Below are positions 6,246 through 8,266 of a DNA stretch of 8,266 bases, one piece after another (within the stretch, counting starts at the first letter, position 1; each line of letters starts with the position of its first letter). The notes below the pieces were generated by a model. It had not been told where the DNA came from. It made no database searches and saw only the letters and a list, made by a program, of their open reading frames with translations. The DNA is taken from the NCBI GenBank assembly GCA_003136335.1, contig PLEA01000627.1, positions 1-8,266 of the forward strand, given 5' to 3'. The position numbers were made by a program, and so were the translations under genes. This stretch comes from Acidobacteriaceae bacterium (GTDB lineage Bacteria; Acidobacteriota; Terriglobia; Terriglobales; SbA1).

Positions 6246-7307
6246 ATGACAATCAGCACTGTGAATACGCTTGTCCAACCCTTGGGAGAGATGCCGCCTG
6301 ATGCGATCGTTTTCGGACGCACCGAGGCCATGCAAGCTGTCCGTGACCGCCTGATCAAACTGGCGAGCGCCAATGTTCCCGTGCTTATCCAAGGAGAGAG
6401 TGGTACGGGCAAAGACATTATTGCGCGCATGATTCATGCGGCTTCACCGTGGCGCAGCGGGCCTTGGGTGAAAGTGAATTGCCCGGCAATTCCGGGCACG
6501 CTGCTGGAAAGCGAGCTGTTCGGGTACGAAAAGGGAGCGTTCACGGGCGCGTATGGAATGAAGCCGGGCCGCGTGGAAATGGCGCATCGGGGCACGCTGT
6601 TTCTCGACGAGATCTCCGAGCTGGATATGGGGTTGCAGTCGAAGTTGCTGCAATTGTTGCAGGACGGACAGTTCTGCCGGATCGGCGCCCAGGCAGACAA
6701 GAAAGTGGAAGTTCGCGTGGTATGCGCGACCAACCGCAAACTTGAGCAGGAGATTGAAAACGGCACGTTCCGCTCGGATCTGTTTTACCGTATCAACGTG
6801 GTGAATCTGCATCTGCTTCCGCTGCGCGAACGGGCGGGCGACATTCCGGACTTAGTGGCCTATTTCCTGGAGCATCACAACCGGAAGTACAATTGCCGGG
6901 CGCGGGCGCTGTCGAGCGAAATGATGGCGGATTTTCGCAAGTATCACTGGCCGGGCAACATCCGGGAATTGGAAAACCTGGTCAAGCGTTACGTGATTCT
7001 GGGCAACGAAGAAGTGATCTCGGTCGATCTGGCGCCGCGGGACACAGACTTCTTCAGCGCCGAAATCCCCGTGGACGGGCAGATCTCTCTCAAAAAGCTA
7101 ACTCGCCAGGCGGTTCGCGAACTCGAGCGCAAAGTCATCTTGAAAGTACTGCAAAATTGTCACTGGAACCGCAAGCAGGCGGCGCGTGCTCTGAGTATCA
7201 GCTACCGCGCGTTGCTCTATAAGATTCGGGACGCGGGCCTGCCCTCGAATCGCGTCGTCAAACGGCGGGAAGCGAACAACTCCAAGCAGGAAATCGCGGC
7301 GGACTAA
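6246..7307 (+). CDS. Receiver-less sigma-54 enhancer-binding protein (AAA+-Fis HTH)
   Basis: ATP-driven activator of sigma-54 RNA polymerase. The 353 residues hold only two domains. The AAA+ domain starts almost at once (IVFGR at 21-25) and carries Walker A GESGTGKD at 50-57, an intact GAFTGA loop at 97-102, Walker B LFLDE at 118-122, a probable arginine finger at 176 and WPGNIREL at 235-242. A Fis-type helix-turn-helix follows at 306-332, then a basic and polar tail. With about 20 residues before the AAA+ core there is no receiver, GAF, PAS or other sensor, an architecture like PspF. Its activity is therefore probably set by expression level or by an inhibitory partner. The HTH segment HWNRKQAA...ISYRALLYKIR nearly matches that of the response regulator encoded on the other strand. 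The ATG at 6246 has no good Shine-Dalgarno; a GGGAG only two bases before Met16 is too close to argue for a later start. Confidence 0.96.
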   Translation: MTISTVNTLVQPLGEMPPDAIVFGRTEAMQAVRDRLIKLASANVPVLIQGESGTGKDIIARMIHAASPWRSGPWVKVNCPAIPGTLLESELFGYEKGAFTGAYGMKPGRVEMAHRGTLFLDEISELDMGLQSKLLQLLQDGQFCRIGAQADKKVEVRVVCATNRKLEQEIENGTFRSDLFYRINVVNLHLLPLRERAGDIPDLVAYFLEHHNRKYNCRARALSSEMMADFRKYHWPGNIRELENLVKRYVILGNEEVISVDLAPRDTDFFSAEIPVDGQISLKKLTRQAVRELERKVILKVLQNCHWNRKQAARALSISYRALLYKIRDAGLPSNRVVKRREANNSKQEIAAD

Positions 7308-7325
7308 GCGCCGGGTTCGTCCTCG

Positions 7326-7366
7326 CCAGTTGCCGCGACTGGTGCGGGTTCTGCCCGCTTGTTTTT
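7326..7366 (+). terminator. Double stem-loop with T-run after the receiver-less activator
   Basis: CCAGT (7326-7330) pairs with ACTGG (7338-7342). Immediately after, GCGGG (7344-7348) pairs with CCCGC (7354-7358), followed by TTGTTTTT (7359-7366). The second, GC-rich stem plus T-run has the form of an intrinsic terminator 37 bases after the stop codon. It would separate the activator transcript from the PEP-CTERM gene. Confidence 0.6.
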
Positions 7367-7421
7367 CGTTGTTGCGCAGACATTTTCACTTCCAACTGCA
7401 AGCAGCCTCATGAAAAGTCCC

Positions 7422-7433
7422 ATAAGTGCTTAT
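7422..7433. repeat. Inverted repeat ATAAG-N2-CTTAT upstream of the PEP-CTERM promoter
   Basis: ATAAG (7422-7426) is mirrored by CTTAT (7429-7433). It is centred about 61 bases before the predicted start of transcription. It shares the TAAG/CTTA core with the inverted repeat at 7443-7460, so the pair may be binding sites for one regulator. The arms are short. Confidence 0.3.
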
Positions 7434-7442
7434 CTCGCTTCT

Positions 7443-7460
7443 GCTTACGTTATGGTAAGC
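7443..7460. repeat. Inverted repeat GCTTAC-N6-GTAAGC abutting the -24 box
   Basis: GCTTAC (7443-7448) is perfectly mirrored by GTAAGC (7455-7460), an 18-base dyad ending three bases before the -24 element. Classical enhancer sites for sigma-54 activators lie further upstream, so this position could suit either a very proximal activator or a repressor. Confidence 0.4.
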
Positions 7461-7462
7461 TT

Positions 7463-7478
7463 TGGTACTCTGCGTGCA
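7463..7478 (+). promoter_or_regulatory. Candidate -24/-12 (sigma-54) promoter of the PEP-CTERM gene
   Basis: TGGTACTCTGCGTGCA matches TGGCACGN4TTGCW with GG and GC exactly 10 bases apart. The deviations are C to T at position 4 (still a pyrimidine), G to T at 7 and T to G at 12. The predicted start is near 7489, giving a leader of about 83 bases. PEP-CTERM genes in Proteobacteria are known to be controlled by sigma-54 with the PrsR activator, which supports the assignment by analogy. No convincing sigma-70 promoter was noticed between 7310 and 7560. Confidence 0.5.
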
Positions 7479-7490
7479 TTTAGCACAGGG

Positions 7491-7513
7491 CACCTTGGTT
7501 CTTTTAGAAGGTG
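7491..7513 (+). promoter_or_regulatory. Stem-loop at the start of the PEP-CTERM leader
   Basis: CACCTT (7491-7496) pairs perfectly with AAGGTG (7508-7513) over an 11-base loop. If transcription starts near 7489 this hairpin would form at the very 5' end of the mRNA, where such structures often protect against decay. Confidence 0.35.
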
Positions 7514-7554
7514 AAGCCACGCGTCATTCGTCACCAAAGACTCGGGCGAAGTAA

Positions 7555-7564
7555 CTCCTAGGAG
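7555..7564 (+). promoter_or_regulatory. Ribosome binding site inside a perfect palindrome
   Basis: AGGAG at 7560-7564 ends seven bases before the ATG at 7572 and clearly fixes that start. It forms the right half of the 10-base palindrome CTCCTAGGAG (7555-7564), so an anti-Shine-Dalgarno copy sits directly beside it. Confidence 0.7.
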
Positions 7565-7571
7565 ATGTAAA

Positions 7572-8195
7572 ATGAAGAATATCCTCTTGCTTGCTGTGCT
7601 GGCACTGGCCCTGCCAACGGCAGTTTTTGCCGACAGCAACACAGACTATACCAATACCGGTGGAGTCTTGACGGGTTCGAGCAGCGGACTAACGCTGACC
7701 GGGTCAGTCTTGATTAGCGTCACTGGGTCAGGCGGGTCGTCGATCGTAGGGACCTTGGGCAGCGTTGCCTTCGGTACTGGAGCCCTGTTATCAGGTTCCT
7801 TGGCCGACGGCGGTACGTTCGCAGGTGGTTCCAGCTCTTGGTTCACGATCACCGGCAATGGCACCAACGGATTAGCCAACGGCACCTTGTTCACGGGAAC
7901 TTTTTCGGGTCCTGTGACCTTGACGCTGATTACTGTCTGCCCCACCAGCATGCCCACCTGCACCGTGGCTGAGGGCACCCATCTCTACCAGGTTTCCGGC
8001 AACTTGGCGGGAGCCAATGGTAATGGATATACCGTGCAGTTGTCGTTCAACACCGGCGTCGGTTACTTCGACGGCACGGTCGGAATGGGCAGCGGAGATA
8101 CGAACATCGTGGTTCCGGAACCGGGCTCTTTGGGCCTGCTGGGAACCGGGCTGATCGCTCTGGCTGGGATCGTCCGTCGCAAGCTGAAGGCATAG
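7572..8195 (+). CDS. PEP-CTERM exosortase-target exported protein
   Basis: Small secreted protein of 207 residues. An N-terminal signal peptide (Lys2, hydrophobic 4-19, likely cleavage after VFA at 18-20) sends it across the inner membrane. The mature part (21-180) is rich in Gly, Ser and Thr with alternating beta-like stretches and two cysteines, Cys123 and Cys130, close enough to form a disulfide. The C-terminus carries a textbook PEP-CTERM signal: VPEP at 181-184, a hydrophobic segment at about 187-201 and the basic tail RRKLK at 202-206. In known systems exosortase removes this tail and the protein goes to the surface or biofilm matrix. No exosortase is in the window. No enzymatic domain is recognisable in the middle. 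It is monocistronic: a terminator separates it from the upstream activator gene and another follows it. A candidate sigma-54 promoter lies at 7463-7478. Confidence 0.93.
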   Translation: MKNILLLAVLALALPTAVFADSNTDYTNTGGVLTGSSSGLTLTGSVLISVTGSGGSSIVGTLGSVAFGTGALLSGSLADGGTFAGGSSSWFTITGNGTNGLANGTLFTGTFSGPVTLTLITVCPTSMPTCTVAEGTHLYQVSGNLAGANGNGYTVQLSFNTGVGYFDGTVGMGSGDTNIVVPEPGSLGLLGTGLIALAGIVRRKLKA

Positions 8196-8223
8196 ACCTT
8201 GTTTGCGCTTAACCAAAAAACAG

Positions 8224-8248
8224 AACCCCGCCGCGAGGCGGGGTTTTT
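8224..8248 (+). terminator. Strong intrinsic terminator of the PEP-CTERM gene
   Basis: AACCCCGCC (8224-8232) pairs perfectly with GGCGGGGTT (8237-8245) around a GCGA tetraloop of the stable GNRA type, followed by a T-run reaching 8248. A preceding A-run at 8215-8220 could let it act in both directions. It begins 28 bases after the stop codon. Confidence 0.93.
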
Positions 8249-8266
8249 ATTGTGTGCCGAGCATGT

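Noticed and set aside
6067..6252. A 61-codon open frame on the minus strand between PilZ and the receiver-less activator, reading fairly protein-like near its C-terminus.
   Set aside because: It needs a TTG start lying inside the start of the activator gene, has no ribosome site, covers the candidate -24/-12 element and shows no recognised motif. It cannot be fully excluded; a homology search for the segment would settle it.
7340..7355. TGGTGCGGGTTCTGCC, another match to sigma-54 spacing.
   Set aside because: It lies within the stem-loops of the probable terminator after the activator gene, would give a leader of about 200 bases, and a better-placed element exists at 7463. It is useful mainly as a warning about background matches.
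1..8266. Mobile elements, CRISPR arrays, tRNA or rRNA genes.
   Set aside because: No transposase or integrase frame, regularly spaced repeats, tRNA cloverleaf or rRNA-like sequence was recognised on either strand.

Overview
The window looks like a chromosomal segment of an Acidobacteriota bacterium, most likely class Terriglobia. This is an inference from gene content. It has a giant secreted SBBP-repeat protein with DUF11 and Ig-like modules plus a C-terminal membrane hairpin, a PEP-CTERM exported protein, several NtrC-type sigma-54 activators, and moderately high GC. No mobile element, CRISPR array, tRNA or rRNA was seen.

Layout. (1) 1-2869, plus strand: a large SBBP beta-propeller surface protein. 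Its conserved N-terminal domain is interrupted by an in-frame TAG at 38-40. (2) 2870-2988: a convergent intergenic gap with a perfect 9-bp stem hairpin. (3) 5315-2989, minus strand: a two-gene operon of a soluble histidine kinase followed by an NtrC-family response regulator, sharing a 4-bp ATGA overlap. (4) 5316-5658: a divergent regulatory region with sigma-70-like promoters facing both ways, a dyad and a tandem 9-bp repeat. (5) 5659-6036, plus: a single-domain PilZ protein with an intact c-di-GMP motif. (6) 6246-7307, plus: a second sigma-54 activator with no receiver or sensor domain. (7) 7572-8195, plus: a small Gly/Ser/Thr-rich PEP-CTERM protein, closed by a strong intrinsic terminator.

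How the genes may work together. The kinase should phosphorylate Asp56 of the response regulator. Both activators keep the GAFTGA loop needed to contact sigma-54, and their DNA-recognition helices are almost identical. Each of the three plus-strand genes (PilZ, receiver-less activator, PEP-CTERM protein) has a candidate -24/-12 element with exact GG-N10-GC spacing just upstream (5607-5622, 6184-6199, 7463-7478). The most interesting reading is a compact local sigma-54 circuit: a two-component system, a second activator that may be expressed under it, a c-di-GMP receptor, and an exosortase-sorted exported protein as output. It recalls the PrsK/PrsR/RpoN control of PEP-CTERM and exopolysaccharide genes known in Proteobacteria. 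The domain assignments are solid; the circuit is inference from motifs and proximity.
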